From: an uncultured Clostridia bacterium
Lineage (GTDB): Bacteria > Bacillota > Clostridia > Lachnospirales > Lachnospiraceae
Length of the DNA stretch: 64,000 nucleotides
NCBI GenBank assembly: GCA_937895705.1
Contig: CALBKM010000031.1
Location: forward strand, 1 to 64,000
Reading direction: 5' to 3'
The notes beneath the pieces were generated by a model. It did no database searches and was not told the origin of the DNA. It saw nothing but the letters and a program-made list of their open reading frames with translations. Every line of letters begins with the position of its first letter. The first letter of the stretch is position 1. Below are positions 53,166-61,406 of the stretch, piece after piece. Position numbers and translations under genes: made by a program.

Positions 53166-53723
53166 TTACACCAAAAAATCTTCCATGGTTTCTGAAATCT
53201 CTGCGACTTCCTCCGCCACGTTCTTTCCCGTATTGTTATAGAGATGTCCCAGATTCTCCGGCATTGCTTCCAGTTTCTTTTTGAGAAAAAGGGAGCGTTC
53301 TATCATGTCGATGTCTCCACGTTCACGGATGCGTTTTTCAAGAGCCTCCGCCTCCGCAGTGAGAACAACGTAATAGAGAGGTGCGTGATACAAGTCAGCC
53401 AGTGCTTTTACACAAGGTAGTTCTTCTTCGATTACATAATCGATGAAAACCGTCAGGTTTTGTTTCAAGGCTCTTTCTGTGGTGGCAAGGATACAGTCCC
53501 AGTTAAACCGTAATATTTCTTCCCATTGTACCGAATCGGAGGCTTCCCCATTTACAAAGAAAGCATCCTTTTCTTCCGGTTCCACAAAACCTCTGTGAAA
53601 ATCATCACCGTGGATGACATACACAGGCTTTCCTTCAAGCCGGACAAGGTGTTTTGCGTAGGCATCGGTAAAGGTAGATTTTCCGCATCCGCATGGGCCG
53701 GAGATAAATATGATTTTTGCCAT
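53166..53723 (-). CDS. P-loop nucleotide kinase-like protein
   Basis: A 185-aa protein with Walker A GPCGCGKSTFT (residues 9-19), a VIHGDDFHRGF segment and a lid-like RIRERGD, resembling small-molecule or nucleoside kinases of the AAA_33 type. The substrate cannot be deduced. It follows the DUF4932-like gene by 18 nt in the same operon. Start ATG after GGAGGACA. Confidence 0.75.
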   Translation of the reverse strand: MAKIIFISGPCGCGKSTFTDAYAKHLVRLEGKPVYVIHGDDFHRGFVEPEEKDAFFVNGEASDSVQWEEILRFNWDCILATTERALKQNLTVFIDYVIEEELPCVKALADLYHAPLYYVVLTAEAEALEKRIRERGDIDMIERSLFLKKKLEAMPENLGHLYNNTGKNVAEEVAEISETMEDFLV

Positions 53724-53741
53724 GTGAGTGTCCTCCGTGAA

Positions 53742-54665
53742 CTATTTTTCTGCTAAATTTTTTTCTATATGTTTGAGATAGAATTCCGAAAAGTTAATTT
53801 CCGACGCTTCAAACTCCCGTAATACTTCCACAAATTTATCAATAAACAGAAACGCCTTTCTTTGATACTCATATTCCTTCTCAATATCAAAGCCCGGAAA
53901 CAATGTCTGATTGCATTCCATAAAGCGTATCTGGAATGCTCTTACAAAGTACTCGTTGATTACCGCGTAATCCGTATTATAAAAGTTCGGGACATCCTTG
54001 TGCTTAGCGAAAAAGCTCGGATGCTTCTGTAACAAATCTACATGAGCTTCCACCACCGGATTTACAAAGCAGTGAGCGTATTCGTGAGCGATTCCTTTGG
54101 CAAAAAAGTCGAAGTTCCAGTCCGGAGTCCCGTTCTCGTTGTATTTGGGCATAAAGCGGACAGTATATGCCACGTTCTTACCGTTCTCCTCCATAGAAAA
54201 TCCGTAGTTCCCGGCAATCGGGCAAACGATAAGCCGGAACTCGTCCGGTTTTTGACGAAAGTAAGCGTCAATAAAGCCTACCCATGTGTCAAAATCACAG
54301 GAAGCGATATGGTCTATAATCCACTTATAATAGTCGGACTGACTATCAAAAAAGGCATCAAAACCGGAAGTATTTTCAAAGTCTGCAACCGCAGTTCCCC
54401 AAGAATGAAGAGAGTGTTCCGGGTTCGCGATTATATCCTTCAGAGATAAAATAGCTTGCAAAGGTCGGATATGTATGAAGTTTTCGTTACATATCATATC
54501 CCTTGTAATTTGAACCGCCGGATGGTTTTTGTATGGCGCAAACCATGTGGAAATAGCGGTAGTGTAGGTTTTATTATTGATGCACTGAATGGTTTTGTCT
54601 TGCTGTTCAGAGAGATATATCAGGACCTGTACCAGTTCAATATCTCTGTTGATTTCTGCTTTCAT
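53742..54665 (-). CDS. DUF4932-like putative metalloprotein
   Basis: A 307-aa protein with KGIAHEYAHCFVNPVVEAH, an HExxH-type zinc motif near residue 190-194, and a downstream NEYFVRAFQIRF whose glutamate could be the third ligand. No signal peptide is evident, so it may be cytosolic. The assignment to DUF4932 is from memory of the motif; a peptidase function is inferred only. It abuts the ABC ATPase gene with no gap. Confidence 0.65.
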   Translation of the reverse strand: MKAEINRDIELVQVLIYLSEQQDKTIQCINNKTYTTAISTWFAPYKNHPAVQITRDMICNENFIHIRPLQAILSLKDIIANPEHSLHSWGTAVADFENTSGFDAFFDSQSDYYKWIIDHIASCDFDTWVGFIDAYFRQKPDEFRLIVCPIAGNYGFSMEENGKNVAYTVRFMPKYNENGTPDWNFDFFAKGIAHEYAHCFVNPVVEAHVDLLQKHPSFFAKHKDVPNFYNTDYAVINEYFVRAFQIRFMECNQTLFPGFDIEKEYEYQRKAFLFIDKFVEVLREFEASEINFSEFYLKHIEKNLAEK

Positions 54666-55661
54666 TTATTCCACCTTCCTCCAATCCTCATACAATCTCG
54701 CAATCACCTGCTCTATCGCTTCATGTCCCAGCTCCACATCCTCCACTGCCTGAATCTTTGAAATACTTCCGAAAATCTCCGATACAGATGTTTTACTTGC
54801 ATCATATCGGTACAAATGCTTTCCTTCTTCCGTGCCCATATAGTCTGCGCCGGAAAGAACAGGGGCGTCCCCTTTTGCGGTCAGCTTGATGACCCGGTTG
54901 TCGCCGGTCATGCGGATGAGTTGTTCATAGTTGCCGTCAAAGGCAAGCTGTCCTTCGTTAATCAGAAGGATGCGATTTGCCATTTCCGTCAAATCGTCCA
55001 TATCGTGGGAGGTAACCAGAATGGTCACCTGCTTGTCCCTGTTGATTTTTTTCAGGAACTCAATCATCTGCCGTTTGGCAAGGACATCCAGACCCAAAGT
55101 CGGTTCGTCAAGGAGCACCAGTTCCGGTTCGTGGAGAAGCATTAGGGCAAGGTTAGCCCGCATACGCTGTCCTAAGGATAATTCTCTGGCGTAGCTGTTC
55201 CACAGGTCGCCCAGGGAAAGGAGCTCTGTCAGTTCCTCACGCACCCGTTCATAATCTGCGTCCTTAATATCCCAGACCTCCTTTTTCCACTCGAAGGAAG
55301 CACGGACCGGATGATCCCACCACAGCTCACTGCGGTTACCGAATAAGATGCCGGTACGACGCATCACCGGAATACGGGACTTGTTTGGGTCTATGCCGAA
55401 AATGCGGACCGTTCCTTCTTGCGGACAGAGCATGCCGGACAGAAGCTTAAAGGTAGTGGATTTTCCGGCACCGTTAGGGCCTGCGTAAGCGGCGAATTCG
55501 CCTTTTTGCAAAGTAAATGACACATCCTGTAGAGCGTAGATGCGATGCTTTTCCCGCTTGAATAACGAGACCGGACGGTTCTGGTCGAAATACTTGGTGA
55601 CACCTTCGATATTAACAACGGTGTCCCATTTCTTTGTATCGGTTACAACTGTATTTTGCAT
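54666..55661 (-). CDS. ABC-2 type exporter ATP-binding protein (COG4586-like)
   Basis: A 331-aa ATPase. Walker A is GPNGAGKSTTFK, the signature ELSLGQRMRANLALMLL, Walker B ELVLLDEPTLGLD and the H-loop VTSHDMDD. It carries a long N-terminal stretch (SLFKREKHRIYALQDVS) typical of the COG4586 subgroup that works with two DUF990-type permeases, which precede it here. The gene begins 50 nt inside the end of the upstream permease gene, with AAAGGAC as RBS. Substrate unknown. Confidence 0.9.
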   Translation of the reverse strand: MQNTVVTDTKKWDTVVNIEGVTKYFDQNRPVSLFKREKHRIYALQDVSFTLQKGEFAAYAGPNGAGKSTTFKLLSGMLCPQEGTVRIFGIDPNKSRIPVMRRTGILFGNRSELWWDHPVRASFEWKKEVWDIKDADYERVREELTELLSLGDLWNSYARELSLGQRMRANLALMLLHEPELVLLDEPTLGLDVLAKRQMIEFLKKINRDKQVTILVTSHDMDDLTEMANRILLINEGQLAFDGNYEQLIRMTGDNRVIKLTAKGDAPVLSGADYMGTEEGKHLYRYDASKTSVSEIFGSISKIQAVEDVELGHEAIEQVIARLYEDWRKVE

Positions 55662-56457
55662 AGTGTGAAAGTCCTTTCTTAAAGCAAATCAGGGCTGCGG
55701 TGAGAAACAGGCTTGCCACGACAAACGGAAAGGCAAGCTCCGTCGGCTTCCCGAGATCCTTTAGCAGTGCCAGTGCCGGAAAATAGGCCAGAAGCCCGAT
55801 GGGAAGCACGGTATGTAAAAGCGTACCCAGCCACCCCGGCAGTCCGAACAGCGGGAACCGCCCCAACTGGTTGTTCATATCTAAAATCATACTGGAGATT
55901 TCCTCGCAGGCTACCGACTTATAAAAGGCAGCAGAGCCGTAAAGGAAGCTTTGGGACAGCCGCAGTACGATATGAATTACAAGGTAGTAAAGCAGCAGTA
56001 AAAACCAGACCGGGGACAGTGCGATGTCAAGTCGTGCCACCGCAATGCCGGTGAGGATGACACCGATAAAAACACCGTGACAGCCGGAAAAGGGCATAAA
56101 GCCTTCCGTAAGAAGCTGCATCCAAAGAGGTCTCGGCTGAATCAGCATGTGGTCCACCTGTCCTCTGCCGATACGGCGGCTGATGTGGATGACATTATAA
56201 TTTCCGAACAGCATCCAGCCAAGGCCGTCTGCCAGTTCAAAAAAGCCCAGCATAAATAAGATTTCATCGGCGGTCAGTCCGCCCACACCGCCGAACCGGA
56301 CCGCAAGCAGCAGTACGCCCGCCATGCCGGACAGGTTGCTTAAGGTTTCCGTGATGACCACAAGGAGTACGGTGGCTTTGTCCTGCAAAAGCCAGATAAG
56401 ATCCATGCGGGCGTATAGTTTCCAGAGCCGGAACAAGCCTTTCATATTATCCGCCAT
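55612..56457 (-). CDS. ABC-2 family permease (DUF990/COG3694-like)
   Basis: A 281-aa membrane protein with about six hydrophobic segments and the features of the ABC2_membrane_6 family (MDLIWLLQDKATVLLVVITE, RIGRGQVDHMLIQPRPLWMQLL). The RPL-containing loop is characteristic of this exporter type. It overlaps genes on both sides (11 and 50 nt), indicating tight translational coupling. Substrate unknown. Confidence 0.85.
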   Translation of the reverse strand: MADNMKGLFRLWKLYARMDLIWLLQDKATVLLVVITETLSNLSGMAGVLLLAVRFGGVGGLTADEILFMLGFFELADGLGWMLFGNYNVIHISRRIGRGQVDHMLIQPRPLWMQLLTEGFMPFSGCHGVFIGVILTGIAVARLDIALSPVWFLLLLYYLVIHIVLRLSQSFLYGSAAFYKSVACEEISSMILDMNNQLGRFPLFGLPGWLGTLLHTVLPIGLLAYFPALALLKDLGKPTELAFPFVVASLFLTAALICFKKGLSHYAKYSCNRYKEMGHRC

Positions 56458-57229
56458 AGGACACCATCCTTTCTCCGGAAGCTTTGAAGCAATATACGGC
56501 CAGTGGCCATAAAATCACATTCCAGACAATTTGCGTAATGATAAGGATACCCGGCTCCGACAGCCCGGTGTAAATGGAGAGCGGAGCTCCTGCCAGCGTA
56601 CCGAAGGGAGACAACTGCAAAAAGTCGCCGATGCCCCAAGGCAGTATGGCAAAGGGTATTAAGGAACCTGTAAACAGCGCCGTCAGCGCTTCTCTGAGAC
56701 AGTGCACCGTCCATTCCAGATTCTTCATACGAATCAGCAAACAGGCAAACAAAAAGTCAACCGCAAAGCCCTGCAAGACCGACAAAACCAACGACGGGAA
56801 AAACCATAGGCTTGCGGGACGCAGGTCAAGTCCGCAGGAAAGGGAAATCACCAGTACCGGCAGGGACAGGCACAAAAGCCGCATGCCCCAGCCCCCTACG
56901 GTATGGGCAGCAAGTTGGGCAAACACACCCGCCGGACGTTGATACAATCCCAACATTGTTCCGTCATGGAGCCAGCCGGAAGCCGGTGTATGGATATTTA
57001 ACAGCGGTGCCAGCATAGTGGACAGTACTGTGTAAGTATAAAATTGTGAGAGCTGCATTCCTTCCAGGTCTACCCCTTGCAAAAACAGGGAACGCCATAT
57101 CATTAACAGTGCTGCCAGACTGCCCGCCTGCAAAAGATACTGGGCTAAAAGGTTTGCAAATCCGAAATAGCTTTGTTCCTTTAAGCACAGCTTTGCGGTG
57201 GCAAGACCGGCACGAAACGCTTGTTTCAT
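56447..57229 (-). CDS. ABC-2 family permease (COG4587-like)
   Basis: A 260-aa membrane protein with six predicted helices; HDGTMLGLYQRPAGVFAQLAAH is the counterpart of the cytoplasmic loop seen in the second permease. With its partner it forms the exporter's transmembrane domain. It is first in the six-gene operon, 80 nt downstream of the right 26-bp direct repeat; a TATACT (57285-57280) is a possible -10. Confidence 0.85.
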   Translation of the reverse strand: MKQAFRAGLATAKLCLKEQSYFGFANLLAQYLLQAGSLAALLMIWRSLFLQGVDLEGMQLSQFYTYTVLSTMLAPLLNIHTPASGWLHDGTMLGLYQRPAGVFAQLAAHTVGGWGMRLLCLSLPVLVISLSCGLDLRPASLWFFPSLVLSVLQGFAVDFLFACLLIRMKNLEWTVHCLREALTALFTGSLIPFAILPWGIGDFLQLSPFGTLAGAPLSIYTGLSEPGILIITQIVWNVILWPLAVYCFKASGERMVSYGG

Positions 57230-57308
57230 AGTTATGCAGAGTCCTTTCTTGTGCTATCTTACATAATGTTCTAAGATAAAGTATAACATAAGGATTGAGA
57301 AGTTGGAT

Positions 57309-57334
57309 AGTGTCATGTTTGGATAAAAGTGTTT
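57309..57334. repeat. 26-bp direct repeat, right copy
   Basis: Copy of the repeat at 52568-52593 with one mismatch, lying just upstream of a probable -35 region for the six-gene operon (minus strand) and 5 nt before the -35 of the divergent lipid kinase promoter. Confidence 0.85.
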
Positions 57335-57338
57335 ATGC

Positions 57339-57381
57339 TTGCAAAATGTTACTCTACGTAGTATACTTTGGTAACGTAGAG
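57339..57381 (+). promoter_or_regulatory. Lipid-kinase promoter with operator-like inverted repeat
   Basis: TTGCAA (57339-57344), 17 nt, TATACT (57362-57367). A perfect 8-bp inverted repeat CTCTACGT (57352-57359) / ACGTAGAG (57374-57381) with a 14-nt centre spans the -10, a layout typical of TetR-type repressor sites. Confidence 0.65.
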
Positions 57382-57417
57382 ATATAGTGCAGTAAAGTAA
57401 TAGGAGTGAATCGGGAT

Positions 57418-58332
57418 ATGGAAAAACGATCGGAAAACGAAGAAAAACGGACATTGTTTGTATATAATCCCAGGGCCGGAAAGGGAACGGTGGTAAAAAA
57501 TCTCCATGAGATTGTGGATGCCTTTGCAAAGGCAAATTATCCGGTGACGGTATACCCGACCCAGGCGCAGGGCGATGCCTGCCGGCTGGTGGAAAGCAGA
57601 GATACCGGGCTGTATGATATGGTTGTGTGCAGCGGAGGTGACGGAACCCTGCGGGAAGTGGTGAACGGGCTCATAAAAAGCGGAGTCAGTATTCCGGTAG
57701 GATATATTCCGGCGGGGAGTACCAACGATTTTGCCAGAAGTCTCGGATTGCCGGATGATGTGGCGGAGGCAACGGAGATTATTACACGGGGCAAGCCTTT
57801 TTTGTGTGACGCCGGGAGTTTTAACGGCGAAAATTTTGTATACGTGGCTGCTTTCGGATTGTTTACCGATGTATCTTACGCCACGAACCAGCAATGGAAA
57901 AATATTTTCGGTCATGCGGCTTATATATTGGAAGGAGTGAAGAGTCTTTCTGCCATTCAGTCCTACGAGATGCAGATCGAGTGTGATGAGGGAACCATGC
58001 GGGGGAATTATATCTACGGAATGATAACCAATTCGTTAAGTGTGGGCGGTTTTAAAAATATTACGGGAAAGGATGTGTCCTTTGACGACGGAAAATTCGA
58101 AGTGATTTTAATCCGGCGTCCGGCTACTTTTGCGGAACTGAACGACATTGTGATTTCCTTGTTACGGCAAAGCTTTGATGCGGTTTGTATGCAGTCCTTT
58201 AAGACTTCCTATATGAAGATAACCGGTAGGGAAGAAATCAACTGGACGCTGGACGGAGAGTTCGGCGGAACCTATAAAGATGTGGAAATAAAGAACGTAC
58301 AGAAGGCGTTTCCGATTATGGTGAGGAAGTAA
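57418..58332 (+). CDS. Diacylglycerol/lipid kinase family protein (YegS/DgkB-like)
   Basis: A 304-aa DAGK-catalytic-domain protein. LFVYNPRAGKG, the nucleotide-binding GGDGTLREVVNGL, and PAGSTNDFARSLGLP are diagnostic; DGEFGG near the end is also conserved. It probably phosphorylates diacylglycerol or another membrane lipid at the cytoplasmic face. ATG at 57418 is preferred; a GTG four codons earlier directly abuts the AGGAG. Confidence 0.92.
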   Translation: MEKRSENEEKRTLFVYNPRAGKGTVVKNLHEIVDAFAKANYPVTVYPTQAQGDACRLVESRDTGLYDMVVCSGGDGTLREVVNGLIKSGVSIPVGYIPAGSTNDFARSLGLPDDVAEATEIITRGKPFLCDAGSFNGENFVYVAAFGLFTDVSYATNQQWKNIFGHAAYILEGVKSLSAIQSYEMQIECDEGTMRGNYIYGMITNSLSVGGFKNITGKDVSFDDGKFEVILIRRPATFAELNDIVISLLRQSFDAVCMQSFKTSYMKITGREEINWTLDGEFGGTYKDVEIKNVQKAFPIMVRK

Positions 58333-58361
58333 GTGGATAGAGTGCAAAGAAAGAGTTTTCG

Positions 58362-58391
58362 TTGTTTTTTACAAGGGATATTGTGTACAAT
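58362..58391 (+). promoter_or_regulatory. Probable promoter of the AlbA_2 regulator gene
   Basis: TTGTTT (58362-58367), an 18-nt spacer and TACAAT (58386-58391), 48 nt before the start codon. Confidence 0.5.
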
Positions 58392-58438
58392 AATAATGAG
58401 TTTAGGTTGGTGCATCTTGAGAGGAAGGAGGAGTAGCG

Positions 58439-59899
58439 ATGATTGATTTTGTTCATATTGAAAATTATAAAGAGAATAACAGAATTGAAGCGAAAAAAGC
58501 TTTGGGTGGCTTGCCTCATAGCATATGGGAAACTTATTCTGCTTTTGCAAATACGCTGGGGGGTGTGATTTTGCTCGGAGTAGAAGAACATACCGATAAA
58601 TCGTTGCATCCTGTTGCGCTGCCGGAGCCGGAAAAGTTAGTAAAAGATTTTTGGGATAGCGTAAATAACGCGAACAAAGTCAGTGTAAATATTCTTTTGG
58701 ACAAGGATGTATCAATTGAAGAGATAAACGGAAAGCGTATTGTTGCAATACGTGTTCCTCGTGCACAGCGAGGGGATAAGCCGGTGTTTATCGACGGGAA
58801 TCCGTTGTCGGGGAGTTATCGCCGTAACGGTGAAGGGGATTATCGTTGTACTAAAGAAGAGGTACAGGCGATGTTGCGGGATGCTTCTGCAAAGACTCAG
58901 GATATGTTGGTGCTTGAGAGCATGGACTCGGATGTGTTTGATTATGATAGTGTAAAGAGGTATCGTATCCGTATGAAAAACTATCGCCCGGGTCATGTAT
59001 GGGAGGAATTAGAAGACATAGAATTTCTATATAAACTCGGAGCCGTGGGAAGAGGGAGCGATGGGAAGATGCATCCCACTGCAGCAGGGCTTTTAATGTT
59101 CGGCTATGAATATGAGATTGTGAAGGAATATCCGGCATATTTTTTGGATTATCAGGAGCAGATGGACCCGAATATTCGTTGGACAGACCGTATTGTGTCA
59201 TCCTCCGGGGATTGGAGCGGAAATTTGTACGACTTTTATTTTAAGGTCTATAATAAGATTACGCAGGATATTAAAGTGCCGTTTAAGCTGGAGGCAGGAG
59301 ACCGGATTGATGATACGCCGGTTCATAAGGCCTTACGTGAGGCATTGGCAAATTGCCTGATTAATGCGGATTATTACGGAAGACAGGGACTTGTTATCGT
59401 CAAGAAAAGGGATAGTATTACCTTTTCCAATCCGGGAGGGTTTCGTATTGATGTGGAAGCGGCACAGAGCGGAGGCGTTTCCGATCCACGAAACAGCGCA
59501 CTTATCAAGATGTTTAATCTTATTGATGTTGGTGAACGTGCAGGAAGCGGTATTCCGAATATTTTTAGCGTATGGAAAAAGCAGGGTTGGCCTGCACCTA
59601 TAATTGCGGAAAGCTTTGAACCTGACAGAATAAATTTATCGCTACTAATCGGAGAAAGTAGCGATAAAAAAGTAGCGAAAAAAAGTAGCGATAAATCGAC
59701 AATAACCAAAACCAGTATTCAGAAACAGGTGGTTATCAGTTATTTGACAGAGAAGATAACGGCAAAAACACCAGAGATTTCTGAATTGCTAGGTGTAAAA
59801 GATGCAAGGACGCGACGTTTATTGGCTCAAATGGTTGTTGAAGAGACAATTGTTGCGGAGGGTAAGAATAAGAGTAGAGTATATAAGTTGAAGGCTTAA
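58439..59899 (+). CDS. Schlafen AlbA_2 domain protein with C-terminal HTH
   Basis: A 486-aa protein. Residues about 10-140 are an AlbA_2/Schlafen domain (EAKKALGGLPHSIWETYSAFANTLGG, ILLGVEE, SGSYRRNGEGDYRCTKEEV). A HATPase_c_4-like region follows (HKALREALANCLINADYYG, FSNPGGFRID, NSALIKMFNLIDVGERAGSGI). A linker with three SSDK/KVAKK-type repeats, encoded by three AGTAGCGA units (59657-59691), leads to a winged HTH (TPEISELLGVKDARTRRLLAQMV). This architecture is common in uncharacterised regulators. RBS GGAAGGAGGAG. Confidence 0.87.
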   Translation: MIDFVHIENYKENNRIEAKKALGGLPHSIWETYSAFANTLGGVILLGVEEHTDKSLHPVALPEPEKLVKDFWDSVNNANKVSVNILLDKDVSIEEINGKRIVAIRVPRAQRGDKPVFIDGNPLSGSYRRNGEGDYRCTKEEVQAMLRDASAKTQDMLVLESMDSDVFDYDSVKRYRIRMKNYRPGHVWEELEDIEFLYKLGAVGRGSDGKMHPTAAGLLMFGYEYEIVKEYPAYFLDYQEQMDPNIRWTDRIVSSSGDWSGNLYDFYFKVYNKITQDIKVPFKLEAGDRIDDTPVHKALREALANCLINADYYGRQGLVIVKKRDSITFSNPGGFRIDVEAAQSGGVSDPRNSALIKMFNLIDVGERAGSGIPNIFSVWKKQGWPAPIIAESFEPDRINLSLLIGESSDKKVAKKSSDKSTITKTSIQKQVVISYLTEKITAKTPEISELLGVKDARTRRLLAQMVVEETIVAEGKNKSRVYKLKA

Positions 59900-59934
59900 T
59901 AATTGTTTCAATATTAGAAAAGAAGTAGTTTCTG

Positions 59935-59964
59935 AAGAACTCCCGAAACATTGGGAGTTCTTTT
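59935..59964 (+). terminator. Terminator after the AlbA_2 gene
   Basis: AAGAACTCCC and GGGAGTTCTT (59935-59944 with 59953-59962), followed by TT and a G/T run. Confidence 0.88.
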
Positions 59965-59975
59965 GTTTTCGTTAT

Positions 59976-60002
59976 TGAACCTTTTGTGGTAAAATCCCGA
60001 CT
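59976..60002 (+). promoter_or_regulatory. ECF-type promoter upstream of sigma fusion 2
   Basis: TGAACC (59976-59981), a 16-nt spacer and CGACT (59998-60002). Aligned with the site at 41555, both read TGAACCTTT, six variable bases, TAAAAT or AAAAAT-like sequence, two bases, then CG(T/A)CT. The shared bases outside the two boxes suggest the same sigma factor or common descent. Confidence 0.65.
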
Positions 60003-60009
60003 ATAAAGG

Positions 60010-60023
60010 CGAAAACGTTTTCA
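60010..60023. promoter_or_regulatory. cre-like LacI-family operator
   Basis: CGAAAACGTTTTCA is a near-perfect palindrome matching the CcpA cre pattern TGWAANCGNTNWCA except for the first base. It lies just downstream of the ECF-type promoter and 27 nt before the start codon. Confidence 0.5.
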
Positions 60024-60049
60024 GAATAGTTTGGAAAGGTGGTGATGGT

Positions 60050-61312
60050 ATGCAGGAGTTTGAGATGTTGCTACGTGAACATAAAGGGGCATTGGAACGC
60101 TTTGTGAAGTTCAGGGTGCAAAATCTCTATGATGCGGAGGATATATTGCAGGAGACTTGTTTGGCAGCTTGTCGGAATTATGATACTTTGAAAAACAAGG
60201 CGGCTTTCAAGGCGTGGTTGCTTGGAATTGCCCGATATAAATGCAATGATTATTTTCGGGAGAAAGCCAGAAGAATGCAGATTCCTCTGGAGGAGTTATC
60301 CGAATCGGTACTTTGTACCGGAGGTCACGGACTGACGGAGCAAAGTGTGGTCGGCGAGACGATTTCTTTACTGGGAGATAAGGACAAGCAAGTGTTGTAT
60401 TTGTATTTTTTTCAAAATATGTCTCAGGAGGAGATTGCAAAGCGGCTGAACATCCCGATCGGAACCGTAAAGAGCCGACTGTATTATGCGAAAAAGCACT
60501 TTAAAGAAAACTATCCGTACCAGCCGAAAGTGAAAGGAGAAACTGTTATGAAAAAGATGACTGAAAAAATGCCAGAGTATACCATTAAGAGATTAGAGAG
60601 TATTCCTTTTCCTGTAAAGCATGAGGAATTGCCGGGAATGTTCATTGTTCCTAAAATCGGAGAGACGTGTCAGTTTGCAATGTATGATTTACCGGAGGGG
60701 AAGCGCAGCGGAATCTACCGATTATCGGTAAAAGGAAATGTGGTGATTCATGATGTACAAGGAGTGGAAATCGAATCGGAATATACCGAAAACGGTCGGA
60801 CGGAGCGGAAGGTGCTGTTTGCCCAATTAACGGATACCCATTGCCGATACCTTGGCGGAATGCATACAGATGAGAACGGAGCACGCCGTATTATCACATT
60901 TTTGGATGCGGGATTTACGGACAGCTATGAGGTGGGAGAAGATAACAGTGGTTTTCCGACCCTGCGGACGGAACGGAAGCTGTTTACGGAGAAAGAGAAC
61001 GGTTTGGTTGCTGATTTGACGGAGGATGTATCCGATATTTGCGGACGCTTTGAGGTACAAATCGGAGGGAAGGTCTATGATACCGTCCGTATTTTGGACG
61101 TACAGACCGTGAGTCTCGGAACGATGCTCTGCGAGTATTATGTGGATAAAAACGGGCGCACCGTACTTTGGCGCAGGTTCAATAAAAATGATTGGGCATT
61201 CAGTCGTTATGGGAAGATGTGGACAGAGATGCTTCCGGAAAGTGAACGGGTGATAATCAATGGGGAAATCTATGTACATTGGTATGATTGCATTACGGAT
61301 TATGTGGTGTAA
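60050..61312 (+). CDS. ECF-type sigma factor fused to an uncharacterised C-terminal domain (copy 2)
   Basis: A 420-aa paralogue of the protein at 41628. The sigma part has REHKGALERFVKFRVQNLYDAEDILQE, FKAWLLGIARYKCNDYFREKA and EEIAKRLNIPIGTVKSRLYYAKKHF. The C-terminal domain (from Met167) shares FAQLTDTHCRYL, DKNGRTVLWRRFN, NDWAFSRYGKMWTEMLPE and WYDCITDYV with copy 1. An internal AAAGGAG-N8-ATG at 60533-60550 again starts that domain. ATG start has AAAGGTGGTGAT before it. The conserved C-terminal Cys, His and Trp residues may bind a ligand or partner; no function is known to me. Confidence 0.85.
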   Translation: MQEFEMLLREHKGALERFVKFRVQNLYDAEDILQETCLAACRNYDTLKNKAAFKAWLLGIARYKCNDYFREKARRMQIPLEELSESVLCTGGHGLTEQSVVGETISLLGDKDKQVLYLYFFQNMSQEEIAKRLNIPIGTVKSRLYYAKKHFKENYPYQPKVKGETVMKKMTEKMPEYTIKRLESIPFPVKHEELPGMFIVPKIGETCQFAMYDLPEGKRSGIYRLSVKGNVVIHDVQGVEIESEYTENGRTERKVLFAQLTDTHCRYLGGMHTDENGARRIITFLDAGFTDSYEVGEDNSGFPTLRTERKLFTEKENGLVADLTEDVSDICGRFEVQIGGKVYDTVRILDVQTVSLGTMLCEYYVDKNGRTVLWRRFNKNDWAFSRYGKMWTEMLPESERVIINGEIYVHWYDCITDYVV

Positions 61313-61327
61313 GGGATAAAGAGAAAG

Positions 61328-61375
61328 CCACCATATTTGCGAGACATAAATTGCAGATATGGTGGTCCTTTTTTT
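61328..61375 (+). terminator. Terminator after sigma fusion 2
   Basis: CCACCATAT (61328-61336) pairs with ATATGGTGG (61357-61365), followed by TCC and a run of T. Confidence 0.88.
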
Positions 61376-61406
61376 CGAAAGACGTGGGAGTCTGTTGCGT
61401 TTTTTA

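Noticed and set aside
55612..55661. Frameshift between the ABC permease and ATPase genes
   Set aside because: The 50-nt overlap has a proper RBS and ATG for the ATPase, and both proteins are complete, so it is ordinary gene overlap.
59657..59691. Short tandem repeats (AGTAGCGA three times) as a CRISPR-like or phase-variation tract
   Set aside because: Only three units of irregular spacing within a coding linker; they encode SSDK/KVAKK residues common in AlbA_2 proteins.
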